Shown piece after piece: positions 1 through 8,588 of a DNA stretch of 47,636 nucleotides. The notes below the pieces were generated by a model, which searched no databases, was not told the DNA's origin, and saw nothing but the letters and a program-made list of their open reading frames with translations. A program made the translations under genes and the position numbers. The DNA lies in assembly GCA_036495095.1 (NCBI GenBank), contig DASXNK010000211.1, positions 1 through 47,636 of the forward strand, in the 5' to 3' direction. Each line of letters starts with the position of its first letter. The first letter of the stretch is position 1. The stretch comes from Candidatus Dormiibacterota bacterium (lineage in GTDB: Bacteria; Chloroflexota; Dormibacteria; Aeolococcales; Aeolococcaceae).

Positions 1-2
1 AG

Positions 3-1487
3 CGCAACCTCAGCGCCCAGCAGCAGGTCGACCAGGCGGCGATCAACGCCGACCAGGCGACGGTGAACTTCCAGCAGAACGTGGTGAACCAGGACCAGAG
101 CAACCCGGCAACCGACACAGCGGCGGACAACAACGAGGCGACGGCGTGCGCGGGCATGCCCCCGGCTCCCGTAACGGTAGCCTGTACCAACGCCCAGAAC
201 GCCGACGAGTCGGCGGACGCGAGCGAGATCCCGAATCAGCAGGCGCAGCTCCAGCACGACCAGGCCCAGCTCCAGATCGACCAGGCGAACCTCCAGGGCG
301 CCCAGGCGAAGGCCCGGCAGAACCAGATCCTCGGCCAGGGCCAGGTCCTGACCGCCCAGGCCACGCTGAACGCCGCGCGCAACGAGGGCAACGCCGCCAT
401 CCAGCAGGCGCAGGCCTCGCTCGCCCAGGCCCAGGCCAACGCCCAGCACGACGTCGACATCGCCCAGGGCAACCTCAACAACGGCCTGGTCCAGCTCCAG
501 AACGCGAAGACCTCCTTCGCCTCCGCCCAGCAGACCAACGCCAACGCCATCTCCCAGGAGCAGATCCGGGCGAACCAGGCGGTGCACCAGGCCCAGTCGC
601 AGCTCGACCAGGCCAGCAGCAGCCTCCAGGGCCTGCTCGCCCAGCTGTCCGCCCTCGAGAGCGGCCAGATCCCCCAGCAGGTGGTGCAGGACGCCGCCCA
701 GGTCACCGCCGACCAGCAGGCGGTCACCGCCGCCGAGAACACGGTCGCCGGCACCTCGCTGGTGGCACCGGTCGCCGGCCTCATCGAGCAGGTGAACATC
801 GCCCAGGGGCAGGCGATCGGCGGCGGCGGCGGCAACGCCAACGCGACCGGCAGCGGCACCGGCGCCGGCGCGCTGGCGGCGAGCGCGGCGAGCGGTGGCC
901 CCACCGCCTTCAACAACGCCGCCCAGAACGTCACCCACGCGATCGTGCTGATCACCCCCACCGCCTTCCAGGTCAGCGGACCGGTGAGTGACGCGCAGCT
1001 GCCCCAGGTGCGGCCCGCCGACGCGGTCTACGTGGTCCCCGCCGGCGGCGGCAACCAGCTCCAGGGCCATGTCGTCGGGGTGGCGCCGGCGGCGCTGACC
1101 GCCTCGGGCGTCGCCACCTTCACGGTCACCGCGGTGGTCGACAGCGTCAGCAGCAGCATCCACCCGGGCAGCACCGCCCAGATGAGCATCGTGGTCCAGC
1201 GCGAGGTCGACGTCCTCACCGTGCCGAGCAGCGCGGTGCACACCGTCGGCTCCTCCAGCTATGTGCTGGTGCCGCGCAACGGCCAGTCGGTGACCGTGCC
1301 GGTCACCATCGGCGCCAGCGATCCGCAGCGCACCCAGATCACCTCCGGGCTCCACCCCGGCGACGTGGTCGTCCTCGCCGAGATCGGCGTCAAGCCACCC
1401 TCCGGCGCCGCGCCGAGCGGCGGGGCCGCACCCGGTGGCGGCGGCGGTGGCAACCGTGCCGGCGGAGGTGGCGCTCGCACCGGATGA
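3..1487 (+). CDS. HlyD/MacA-type periplasmic adaptor subunit (5' partial)
   Basis: The reading frame is open from the first base, so the start lies left of the window; 494 codons are visible. The first half is an extremely Gln/Ala-rich coiled coil made of AQLQxDQAQL-like heptads, with a second Gln-rich helical stretch around residues 130-230. A lipoyl-like half motif (LVAPVAGLIEQVNIAQGQ) follows near residue 255, then a beta-barrel region ending in the typical VPSSAVHTVG...GxxDPQRTQITSGLHPGDVVV adaptor tail and a Gly-rich end. This is the architecture of the membrane-fusion proteins that link an ABC exporter to the outside. The stop overlaps the ATPase start by 4 bp (ATGA), so it is translated with the MacB-like pair. 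The substrate is unknown. The long Gln-rich hairpin is unusual in composition but typical in layout. Confidence 0.85.
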   Translation, partial: RNLSAQQQVDQAAINADQATVNFQQNVVNQDQSNPATDTAADNNEATACAGMPPAPVTVACTNAQNADESADASEIPNQQAQLQHDQAQLQIDQANLQGAQAKARQNQILGQGQVLTAQATLNAARNEGNAAIQQAQASLAQAQANAQHDVDIAQGNLNNGLVQLQNAKTSFASAQQTNANAISQEQIRANQAVHQAQSQLDQASSSLQGLLAQLSALESGQIPQQVVQDAAQVTADQQAVTAAENTVAGTSLVAPVAGLIEQVNIAQGQAIGGGGGNANATGSGTGAGALAASAASGGPTAFNNAAQNVTHAIVLITPTAFQVSGPVSDAQLPQVRPADAVYVVPAGGGNQLQGHVVGVAPAALTASGVATFTVTAVVDSVSSSIHPGSTAQMSIVVQREVDVLTVPSSAVHTVGSSSYVLVPRNGQSVTVPVTIGASDPQRTQITSGLHPGDVVVLAEIGVKPPSGAAPSGGAAPGGGGGGNRAGGGGARTG

Positions 1488-2374
1488 GCGACGAGGATGC
1501 GGTCCTGACCCTCGAGGGTGTCAGCAAGACCTACGGCGCCGGCGACACCGCGGTGCACGCGCTGCGCTCGGTGTCGCTGGTGGTGCGCCGCGGCGAGTTC
1601 GTGGCGGTGATGGGGCCGTCGGGCTCGGGCAAGTCGACGCTGATGAACATCCTCGGGTGCCTCGACGTCCCCAGCTCGGGCCGCTACCTCTTCTCCGGCC
1701 AGGACGTCGGACGGATGAGCGACAACGACCTCGCCCGGGTGCGCAACGAGCGCATCGGCTTCGTCTTCCAGCAGTTCCACCTGCTCAAGCGGATGAGCGC
1801 CTGGCGCAACGTCGAGCTGCCCCTCCTCTACCGGCGCATCCACGGCCGCCGCGACCGGGCCATGCACGCGCTCGCGATGGTGGGGCTGCAGGACCGCGTC
1901 GAGCACGATCCCAACGAGCTCTCCGGCGGCCAGCAGCAGCGCGTCGCCATCGCCCGCGCCCTGGTCACCGACCCCGAGCTGCTGCTCGCCGACGAGCCCA
2001 CCGGCAACCTCGACAGCGCGTCGACGGCGGAGATCCTTGGGATCCTCACGACCCTGCACCGGAGCGGCCGCACCATCGTGCTGATCACCCACGATCCCGA
2101 CATCGCCGCCACCGCCCAGCGGGTGGTGACCATCCGTGACGGCGAGCTGACCGAGGGGGTGCACGTGGCGACCACCCTCACCGGCCGCGCCATCGCCCCC
2201 GGCGGCGCGGCCGCGCCGAGACGGCGCACCCGGCGCAGCCCGGCGGCCACCGACGCCCCGCCGCCGGCCGCGTCCGACACCCCGGCACCACGGCGCCGCC
2301 GGCCCCCGGCCCCGCCCGCCGGCGGGGGCCCGTCCGCACCCACCCCCCGGGCTCGCCGGAGGACCGCGGGATGA
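1484..2374 (+). CDS. MacB/LolD-type ABC transporter ATP-binding protein
   Basis: Cytoplasmic ATPase of an export-type ABC transporter. Walker A GPSGSGKS is at residues 44-51, the Q-loop is in FVFQQFHLL, the signature LSGGQQQR lies near residue 146, Walker B LLLADEPTGNLD near 166, and the switch His is in LITHDP. The family core is about 230 residues. This protein is 296 long because of a 65-residue C-terminal extension rich in Arg, Pro and Ala (from about base 2180) with no recognisable domain. It overlaps the adaptor upstream and the permease downstream by 4 bp each, so the three form one translationally coupled operon. It powers the FtsX-like permease, presumably with the adaptor. Function as a MacB-like exporter is established for the family; the substrate here cannot be told. 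Confidence 0.93.
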   Translation: MSDEDAVLTLEGVSKTYGAGDTAVHALRSVSLVVRRGEFVAVMGPSGSGKSTLMNILGCLDVPSSGRYLFSGQDVGRMSDNDLARVRNERIGFVFQQFHLLKRMSAWRNVELPLLYRRIHGRRDRAMHALAMVGLQDRVEHDPNELSGGQQQRVAIARALVTDPELLLADEPTGNLDSASTAEILGILTTLHRSGRTIVLITHDPDIAATAQRVVTIRDGELTEGVHVATTLTGRAIAPGGAAAPRRRTRRSPAATDAPPPAASDTPAPRRRRPPAPPAGGGPSAPTPRARRRTAG

Positions 2375-3600
2375 GCCTGTTCGAGACCCTGGCCACCGGC
2401 CTGCGCGCGGTCACCGCCCAGCGGATGCGGTCGCTGCTCACCGCCCTCGGCATCCTCATCGGCGTCGCCGCGGTGATCCTCACCGTCGGCATCGGCCTGG
2501 GGGCGCGCCAGAGCATCACCGGCCGGATCACCGCGCTCGGGACGAACCTGATCACCGTGGTCCCGGGCAGCACCACCACCGGTGGGGTGCGCTCCGGCCT
2601 CGGTGCCGCCAGCACCCTCACCGTCGCCGACGCCCAGGCGCTGAACGACCCTGCGGTCGCGCCCGACGTCATCGCCGTCGCCCCGGTGGTGCAGCGCAGC
2701 GTGTCGATGATCGCCGGGGCGCAGAACTGGACCGCGCTGGTGACCGGGTCGACCACGGGCTGGGCGACCGCCAGCAACCGCACCGTCGACACCGGCACGT
2801 TCTTCACCGACGACGACGTCTCGAGCCGCGCCCAGGTCGCGGTTCTGGGGTCGACCACCGCCCAGCGGCTCTTCCCCGGCGGCACCGCGGTGGGGGCGAC
2901 GGTGAGCATCGGCCGGCTGCCGTTCAAGGTGATCGGCATCCTCAACACCGTGGGCGGGCAGGGCTTCAACAACCCCGACGACCAGGCGGTGGTGCCGCTG
3001 ACCACCGCCCAGGCCGAGCTGATCACCGGCGGGTCGATGACCACGGTGCAGCGCATCCTGGCGAGCGCGCCCACCCGCGAGGCGATCGGCACCGCCTACC
3101 AGGAGATCAACAACCTCCTGATGCAGACCCACCACATCGGCGACCCGAGCACCGCCGACTTCTCCATCACGACCCAGGAGACGATCCTCAGCACCGTCGA
3201 CTCGGTCACCGGCGCGCTCACCGCGCTGCTCGCCGGGGTCGCCGGCATCTCCCTGCTGGTCGGCGGTATCGGGGTGATGAACATCATGCTGGTGTCGGTC
3301 ACCGAGCGCATCGCCGAGATCGGCCTCCGCAAGGCGCTGGGGGCCCGGCGCGGCGACATCCTGCGCCAGTTCCTCATCGAGTCGGCCGCGCTCAGCGCGA
3401 TGGGCGGCGTCCTCGGCGTGGGCCTGGGCCTGCTCTGCACCTTCCTGCTGACCAGGTTCACCCCGCTGCCCACGCTCTTCTCGCCCTCCGCCGCCGCCGG
3501 CGGGGTGATCATCTCCGCCATGCTGGGCGTCGGCTTCGGCGTCTTCCCCGCGGTCCGGGCCGCGCGCCTGGCACCCATCGAGGCGCTGCGCACCGCATGA
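2371..3600 (+). CDS. MacB/FtsX-family ABC transporter permease
   Basis: Membrane subunit paired with the ATPase just upstream (ATGA overlap at 2371). One N-terminal transmembrane helix (about residues 20-45, LLTALGILIGVAAVILTVGIGLG) is followed by a large extracytoplasmic MacB_PCD domain (about 50-270). Three C-terminal helices carry the family signature GIGVMNIMLVSVTERIAEIG and LRKALGARRGDIL. Length (409 residues) and topology match MacB permeases lacking a fused ATPase. The mechanotransmission family pumps substrates from the extracytoplasmic side through a partner adaptor, here the HlyD-like protein encoded first in the operon. It is followed by a lipoprotein gene whose start overlaps its stop. 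Confidence 0.93.
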   Translation: MSLFETLATGLRAVTAQRMRSLLTALGILIGVAAVILTVGIGLGARQSITGRITALGTNLITVVPGSTTTGGVRSGLGAASTLTVADAQALNDPAVAPDVIAVAPVVQRSVSMIAGAQNWTALVTGSTTGWATASNRTVDTGTFFTDDDVSSRAQVAVLGSTTAQRLFPGGTAVGATVSIGRLPFKVIGILNTVGGQGFNNPDDQAVVPLTTAQAELITGGSMTTVQRILASAPTREAIGTAYQEINNLLMQTHHIGDPSTADFSITTQETILSTVDSVTGALTALLAGVAGISLLVGGIGVMNIMLVSVTERIAEIGLRKALGARRGDILRQFLIESAALSAMGGVLGVGLGLLCTFLLTRFTPLPTLFSPSAAAGGVIISAMLGVGFGVFPAVRAARLAPIEALRTA

Positions 3601-4283
3601 GGATCCGACACGTCGCTCCGTGGCTGCTCACCCTGGCCGCCCTCTCGGGCTGTGGCACCGCCACCACCCCGGTCACCTCGGCCCCCACGCCCACCCCCGG
3701 GCCGCGCACCGTCGTGGCCGGGGAGATCGTGGCGATCAAGGGCAACACCGCCACGGTGACGACCTACGGCGGCACCGACCCCGGCGTCGACTCCAAGTTC
3801 AGCGTCGACGCGACCACCACGGTCTCCGAGCAGATCAGCGCCGACATCGGCCTGCTGGTGCCGGGCACCTGCGCCTTCGCCACCGGTGACCGCGACGTCC
3901 GCGGCTACGTGGTGGCGGTGCGGGTGGTGGCCACCGCCCACGGGGCCGCCGGCTGCGTCCGGCCCGGGGTGGGGCGCGCCGGCTCGCGCCCCGGGGCCCG
4001 CGGCACCCAGACCACGGTCGGCGGCCTGATCACCGGGGTCGAGGCGGGGGTGTTCGCGATCCGCGCCGACGACGGCACCGTCGACCACTTCACCGCCGGC
4101 GCGGTGACCCCGGTGACCCGCTACGCCCAGGCCAGCCTGGACTCGGTCCACACCGGCGCCTGCGTGATCGCCCGCGGGCTGCTCGTCGCGGGCGGCGTGC
4201 TCCGCGCCCGCAGCGTCGCGGTGATCCCCGCCGCCATCACCGGCTGCGGGGCCGGCGCCGCGTCGGTCGCCGCCGGGCCGTAG
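3597..4283 (+). CDS. Lipoprotein with two DUF5666-like repeats
   Basis: 228 residues. An N-terminal signal peptide ends in a lipobox (LAALSGC, Cys about residue 19), so the protein is predicted to be lipid-anchored outside the membrane. A Thr/Pro linker leads to two similar beta-rich repeats. The first (about residues 38-120) starts VVAGEIVAIKGNTATVTTYGG; the second (about 138-215) starts TTVGGLITGVEAGVFAIRADDG. Each ends in a stretch describing a value then a variable strand (GTCAFATGDRDVRGYVVAVRVVA and GACVIARGLLVAGGVLRARSVAV). This resembles DUF5666 modules, which are small beta-barrels of unknown role. It overlaps the permease gene by 4 bp, so it is the fourth gene of the export operon and may be an accessory or substrate-side component. 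Function is unknown. Confidence 0.7.
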   Translation: MRIRHVAPWLLTLAALSGCGTATTPVTSAPTPTPGPRTVVAGEIVAIKGNTATVTTYGGTDPGVDSKFSVDATTTVSEQISADIGLLVPGTCAFATGDRDVRGYVVAVRVVATAHGAAGCVRPGVGRAGSRPGARGTQTTVGGLITGVEAGVFAIRADDGTVDHFTAGAVTPVTRYAQASLDSVHTGACVIARGLLVAGGVLRARSVAVIPAAITGCGAGAASVAAGP

Positions 4284-4290
4284 CCCCCGC

Positions 4291-5028
4291 TCAGCCCGCC
4301 GCCGGCGGCGGCGAGTAGATGTACTGCTGGAAGGCGTTCAGCTGCGGCGGCACCGTGGCACTGGTGGTCGGTGTGCCCTGCACCGTGGGGATGATCGAGG
4401 GCACGGTGGCGTCGACCGAGCTGTCGACCAGCTGCCAGTCGTCGCGGGTGCGCCGGACGGTCACCAGCACCGTGCCCCAGACCGTCGTCGGCGCCACCAC
4501 CCCCTGCTCGGCGAGCACCGTGCAGGTGTAGATCCGCACCCTGGCGTTGGCGGCGTCGTAGCTCATCACCTGGGTGGTCAGCGGGAAGGTGAGCACCTCG
4601 GTGGGGATGCCCTTCGAGGCCGCGGTCACCATCTGGAAGCGCTGCTCGAGGACGTTGCTGGCCACCTGGAACTTGGCGAGCATCACGTCGGTCTTGTCCG
4701 GCGCCGCCACCGCGGTGACCGCCTTGCGGAGGTCGTCGGGGTGGAGCAGCAGGTTGCCGAAGAGGTACTGCTGGTAGGCGGTGGCGGCGGCGATGGCGCC
4801 GTCCCTGGTCGCCGCGTAGCCCACCGGCACCCCGGCCACGAAGATGGTCGGCCCCGAGCGGGGGGGCACCGAGGGGCCCGGGGTGGCGGTCGGGGCCGGC
4901 CGGATGGCGGCGCCCGGGGCGGTGCCACGGCCGACGGCGAAGCCGAGGGCCACCGAGGCGGCCGCGAGCCCCACCGCCGCCGCCACCGTGCCGGCGACCC
5001 GGAGCGTGGCCGACGACCCCTCCGACAT
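4291..5028 (-). CDS. Membrane-anchored protein of unknown function
   Basis: 245 residues read from ATG at 5028, with GGAGGG 8 nt upstream. A short N-terminus precedes one hydrophobic helix (about residues 10-33, AGTVAAAVGLAAASVALGFAVG) that serves as signal anchor. A Pro/Ala linker follows, then an extracytoplasmic domain starting with YAATRDGAIAAATAYQQYLFG. The alternating helix and strand pattern ending in VRRTRDDWQLVDSS looks like an NTF2-like or TcpC-type fold, but I do not recognise a named family. It ends 8 bp from the convergent lipoprotein gene. A TAGGGT hexamer at 5091-5096 on the minus strand could be its -10 element. No function is assigned. Confidence 0.65.
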   Translation of the reverse strand: MSEGSSATLRVAGTVAAAVGLAAASVALGFAVGRGTAPGAAIRPAPTATPGPSVPPRSGPTIFVAGVPVGYAATRDGAIAAATAYQQYLFGNLLLHPDDLRKAVTAVAAPDKTDVMLAKFQVASNVLEQRFQMVTAASKGIPTEVLTFPLTTQVMSYDAANARVRIYTCTVLAEQGVVAPTTVWGTVLVTVRRTRDDWQLVDSSVDATVPSIIPTVQGTPTTSATVPPQLNAFQQYIYSPPPAAG

Positions 5029-5331
5029 GGACGCACCCTCCAGCGGCGCGAGCGGTGACCCGGGCCGAACGCCCGTTCACTCCCCGGCACCCTACCACCT
5101 CGATGCGGCGCGCGTGCGCGGGCGGCGATCGCGCCGGGTCGCGAAAGTGACAACAATCGACAAAACCTGACCGCGCTGCGGTCGCGCTGAACGCTTCGCA
5201 CACCAGGCACGCTTCAGAGTGTTCAGGCGTATCTGCAGAACTCGGCAGTATTCGGCGAGCACCCAACACGGACCCCCAACCCGGTGGTTACCCTTCGCGC
5301 GGTTCGCGGGTGGCACAGGGGAGGAACGAAC

Positions 5332-6384
5332 GTGCGGAGGGGAGACCGCTTCGGCTTGATCGCGGCCATCGCGGCAACCGTTCTCGCCGGCCTCCTCCTC
5401 GGCACCTCGGCCTCCGCCGCCTCCCCTCCCCCCGGCGCGGCCGCGCGCCGCGCCGAGCTGGTCCAGCAGCTCTCCAGCCTGGAGGGCCCGCGCGCCGACG
5501 CACGCCGGGAGCTGCTCGCCATCGAGCAGCAGCTGGCGAGCACCCAGCGCCGGCTGCTGGAGGCGCGCCGCCACCTCGCCGCCATCGACTCCCGGCTGCT
5601 CGACCTCTCCCGGCACATCGCCGACAACGAGCACGCCCTCGGGCTCGCCCGGCAGCAGCTGGGTGCCCTGCTGCGCTCGACCTACGAGCTCAGCGGCAAC
5701 GACGGCTTCGCCGGCGCGATCCTCTCCAGCGAGAGCTTCAACGAGGCGATGGACCGGGTGCGCGGCGCCCAGCACGTCACCGACCAGGTCCAGCGGCTCA
5801 GCCGCACCGTCGCCGCCAGCGAGGCCGCCCTCCTGCGTGAGCGCAGCGACCTCCGCGATCAGTTCGCTCGCGCCGAGCAGCTGGAGTCGCAGCTCGGCAG
5901 CGACACCAACCGCATGGTGGTGCTCGTCGCCGGCCGCGCCGCCACCCTCCGCGACCTCGACGGCCCGGCCCGTGAGATCGCCCGCCGCATCGCCGACCTC
6001 GACCAGCAGCTCGCCGGCCCGCCGCCGTCACTGCGCGGCGGCTGCGGCAACCACTTCGCCTACGGCCAGTGCACCTACTACGTCGCCAGCCGCCGCTGCA
6101 TCCCCTGGTTCGGCAACGCCTGGGAGTGGTGGCACAACGCCGCGGTGCTCGGATACCCCGAGGGCCACGACCCGAAGCTGGGGGCGATCGCCGTCTGGGG
6201 GCGCCGCGGCAACGGCGCCAGCAGCGTCGGGCACGTCGCCCTGGTCGAGGCCGTCGGCCCCACCGACGACGTGCCCGCGGGCCACTTCAAGATCTCGGAG
6301 ATGAACCACAGCGGCTGGAACCGCGTGAACTACCGAGTGGTCCAGAACGACGCGGTGCTCGGCTTCATCTACCTCCCGGTCTGA
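5332..6384 (+). CDS. Secreted CHAP-domain peptidoglycan hydrolase with coiled-coil N-terminus
   Basis: 350 residues from GTG 5332, chosen because GGGGAGG precedes it and a clean signal peptide follows (LIAAIAATVLAGLLLGTSASA). An upstream in-frame GTG at 5284 lacks a ribosome site. Residues about 33-225 form long Arg/Leu/Glu-rich helices typical of PcsB-type hydrolase regulators. The C-terminal CHAP domain (about 235-350) carries the catalytic Cys in YGQCTYYVA and His in SVGHVALVE. Such enzymes cut peptidoglycan stem peptides or cross-bridges during division, often under control of FtsEX. No FtsEX is adjacent, and the gene stands alone between divergent and convergent neighbours. Confidence 0.85.
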   Translation: MRRGDRFGLIAAIAATVLAGLLLGTSASAASPPPGAAARRAELVQQLSSLEGPRADARRELLAIEQQLASTQRRLLEARRHLAAIDSRLLDLSRHIADNEHALGLARQQLGALLRSTYELSGNDGFAGAILSSESFNEAMDRVRGAQHVTDQVQRLSRTVAASEAALLRERSDLRDQFARAEQLESQLGSDTNRMVVLVAGRAATLRDLDGPAREIARRIADLDQQLAGPPPSLRGGCGNHFAYGQCTYYVASRRCIPWFGNAWEWWHNAAVLGYPEGHDPKLGAIAVWGRRGNGASSVGHVALVEAVGPTDDVPAGHFKISEMNHSGWNRVNYRVVQNDAVLGFIYLPV

Positions 6385-6390
6385 CCGGGG

Positions 6391-7161
6391 TCAGGAGCCC
6401 TCGGCGCGGCCGATCAGCCGTTGCAGCGGCGCCATGTCGAAGGGCTGCATGCCCCGGAGGATGAGGTGCTGCGCCCCCGCGGCGACGAGCGCGTCGAGGT
6501 CGCCGTCGACCGTGTCGGGGCCGATCGACATGGTGCGCTCGATCTCGCCGGGATCGCGGCCCAGCTTCCCGCACCACTCGTCGAGGATGGCGTTCTTGCG
6601 CGCGTACTGGTCGGCCGGCTCGAAGAAGTTCCACATGTCCGCGTGGCGGGCGACCAGGCGCAGGGTCACCCTCTCGCCGCCGCCTCCGATCATGATCGGG
6701 ACCCGGTGGGGCGGCGGCGGGGAGAGCTTCTCCAGCCGGGCCCGCATCCGCGGCAGGTCGAGGCCGAGCCGGCGCAGCCGCGACGGCGCGTCGCCGAACT
6801 CGTAGCCGTACTCCTGGTAGTCGCGCTCGAACCAGCCGGCGCCGACCCCGAGGATGCAGCGGCCGCCGGAGAGCTGGTCGACGGTCCCCGCCATGTAGGC
6901 GAGCAGCTCCGGGTTGCGGTAGCTGTTCGAGCTGACCAGGGCGCCGATCTCGGCGCGGCGGGTCTCGACCGCCATCGCCGCCAGCAGCGTCCAGCACTCG
7001 TGGTGGGCGCCGTCGGGCGGTCCGTAGAGCGGGTACATGTGGTCCCACACCCAGACGGTGTCGGCGCCGAGCTCGTCGGCGGTCCGGTATGCGGTGCGGA
7101 TCTGCTCGACGGTGCAGTGCTGGGGATGGATCTGGTAGCCGACCCGGAAGCGACGTGCCAT
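6391..7161 (-). CDS. F420-dependent LLM-class (luciferase-like) oxidoreductase
   Basis: 256 residues with a TIM-barrel bacterial-luciferase-like pattern: an N-terminal barrel strand VGYQIHPQ, WVWDHM near residue 40, and IGALVSSNSYRNPELLA. GRCILGVGAGWFERDYQEYG is the hallmark of F420-binding family members, and PIMIGGGGERVTLRLVARHADMWN is a typical second signature. It probably uses reduced coenzyme F420 (or FMN) to transfer hydride to an unknown substrate. It ends 6 bp from the convergent CHAP hydrolase gene, and its start faces the dienelactone-hydrolase-like gene. F420 use is inferred from the family; FMN use cannot be excluded. Confidence 0.85.
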   Translation of the reverse strand: MARRFRVGYQIHPQHCTVEQIRTAYRTADELGADTVWVWDHMYPLYGPPDGAHHECWTLLAAMAVETRRAEIGALVSSNSYRNPELLAYMAGTVDQLSGGRCILGVGAGWFERDYQEYGYEFGDAPSRLRRLGLDLPRMRARLEKLSPPPPHRVPIMIGGGGERVTLRLVARHADMWNFFEPADQYARKNAILDEWCGKLGRDPGEIERTMSIGPDTVDGDLDALVAAGAQHLILRGMQPFDMAPLQRLIGRAEGS

Positions 7162-7219
7162 GGATCACAACAGTACCGATCCGCGACCTGCGGGCGGCGG
7201 CGGCGGTAGCATCCGGGGA

Positions 7220-8125
7220 GTGGACGTCCGGGGGTACCTCGCCGAGGAGATCGTCCTCGACCACGCCGACGGCCTGCTCAGCCGCCGCGACGCGCTCCGC
7301 AGCCTGATGCTCATGGGCTTCAGCGTGGCCGCCGCCTCCAGCCTGCTCGCCGCCTGTGGCAGCGGCGGTCCGGCCACCGGGCCGAGCGCGCGGACCGCGC
7401 CGGCGACGCCCCCGCCCACGGCCACGCCACACGGCCCCGGGTCGGTGCCGCCGCCACAGGCGATCACCTTCCCCGGCCCCTCGGGGACCCTCCAGGGCGC
7501 CTGGGCGCCGGCCGCCTCGTCGCGCGGCGCCGTCCTCGTCATCCACCAGAACACCGGGCTCACCGACCAGATCCGGACCGTGGCCGCCCGGCTCGCCGCC
7601 GACGGGTTCTCCGCCCTCGCCCCCGACCTGCTCTCCGAGGAGGGGGGCACCGCCTCGCTCGGCGAGCCCGCCAAGGCGACCGCGGCGCTCGCCAAGGTGC
7701 CGCCCGAGCGCTTCGTCGCCGACATGCGCGCCGGGCTCGACGAGCTCGCCCGCCGCGAGCCCAGGGCGAAGCTGGCCGCGATCGGGTTCTGCTTCGGCGG
7801 CGGCCAGGTGTGGAGCCTGCTCGCCGCCGGCGAGGCGCGGCTGGCGGCGGCGGTGCCGTTCTACGGCCCCTGCCCCGCGACCCCGGACTTCAGCGGCTCA
7901 CGCGGCGCCGCCGTGCTCGCCATCTACGCCGGTCTCGACGACCGGGTGCTGGCCACCCGCGACCGCTGCGTGAGCGCGCTCCAGGCCGCGGGCATCACCC
8001 ACGAGGTCCGGGTCTTCCCCGGGGTGAACCACGCGTTCTTCGACGACTCCGGGCCCCGCTACGACGCCACCGCGGCGGCCGAGGCCTACAGGGCCACCCT
8101 CGACTGGCTGGGACGCCAGGCCTGA
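7220..8125 (+). CDS. Dienelactone-hydrolase-family lipoprotein (Tat/lipobox signal)
   Basis: 301 residues from GTG 7220. ATG 7160 is in frame but would overlap the divergent gene and leave no promoter space. A twin-arginine-like stretch (SRRDALRSLMLMGFSVAAASSLLAAC) ends in a lipobox, predicting a Tat-exported lipoprotein. The alpha/beta-hydrolase domain (about residues 85-300) shows the nucleophile Cys in GFCFGGGQ, the acid in AGLDDRV and the His in GVNHAFF, the complete Cys-Asp-His triad of dienelactone hydrolases. The true substrate is unknown, as the family covers many lactones and esters. Its 3' end overlaps the convergent small gene at 8086 by 40 bp. Confidence 0.82.
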   Translation: MDVRGYLAEEIVLDHADGLLSRRDALRSLMLMGFSVAAASSLLAACGSGGPATGPSARTAPATPPPTATPHGPGSVPPPQAITFPGPSGTLQGAWAPAASSRGAVLVIHQNTGLTDQIRTVAARLAADGFSALAPDLLSEEGGTASLGEPAKATAALAKVPPERFVADMRAGLDELARREPRAKLAAIGFCFGGGQVWSLLAAGEARLAAAVPFYGPCPATPDFSGSRGAAVLAIYAGLDDRVLATRDRCVSALQAAGITHEVRVFPGVNHAFFDDSGPRYDATAAAEAYRATLDWLGRQA

Positions 8126-8373
8126 GCGCGGCGGCGGGGCAGCGGCACGGTGTGGCCAGCGGAGATCGCGACCAGCCGGCGCTGCGCCAGCCGCTCGGCG
8201 TCCCGCACCCGCTGCTCGGTGACGATCGCGTCGCCTCCGACCCGCTGGTAGCTGTCGAACAGGCAGCGCACCACCACCTCGGGGCGGTGGTGCTCGAGGT
8301 GCCGCACGATCAGCACCGCGGCGACGTCGTGGAGGGACGCCGGGAGGGGGTCGTCACCCGCATTCGCTTCCAT
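8086..8373 (-). CDS. Small helical protein resembling the three-helix bundle (ArsC N-terminal-like) family
   Basis: 95 residues from ATG 8373. The core SLHDVAAVLIVRHLEHHRPEVVVRCLFDSYQRVG followed by ERLAQRRLVA matches the pattern of the small three-helix domain found alone, or in front of ArsC-type phosphatases, in GC-rich bacteria. It is similar in layout to the gene at 30520-30813. Basic residues fill the C-terminus. The last 40 bp overlap the convergent hydrolase gene, so the 3' end is less certain. A Pho-box-like array (8408-8435) sits upstream on the same strand. Function is unknown; a link to phosphate stress is inferred from the box only. Confidence 0.5.
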   Translation of the reverse strand: MEANAGDDPLPASLHDVAAVLIVRHLEHHRPEVVVRCLFDSYQRVGGDAIVTEQRVRDAERLAQRRLVAISAGHTVPLPRRRAQAWRPSQSRVAL

Positions 8374-8407
8374 CGTCTCAAGTCTCGCCGGAACCGGCCA
8401 TGCCGGG

Positions 8408-8435
8408 ACGAAGCACCGGTTAAGGAATGGCGGAG
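8408..8435 (-). promoter_or_regulatory. Pho-box-like array upstream of the small helical protein gene
   Basis: Minus-strand units CTCCGC, CTTAAC and CTTCGT are spaced exactly 11 bp apart. A GAGACT hexamer about two turns further downstream (8381-8386) could be the -10. Only the middle unit is a perfect match to the motif seen across the window, so this is one of the weaker boxes. Confidence 0.45.
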
Positions 8436-8588
8436 AGCGAGGTCGGATCCGCCGGACGCACCAGACGTCCACCGCTTGATCGCCGCCCGATAACCGTCCC
8501 GCAAGCCGGGGCTCCCCGACCCTGCGCAACCATGCGGAGGGGCCGAGGTGCCGACCTTGGGTCGGCGGCCGCCGGAGGAACGCGGGCG

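Noticed and set aside
63-700. Repeated CAGGCG/GACCAGG words as a DNA repeat array or CRISPR-like element
   Set aside because: They arise from heptad Gln/Ala codons in the coiled coil of the adaptor gene. No regular spacers exist, and no CRISPR array was seen anywhere.
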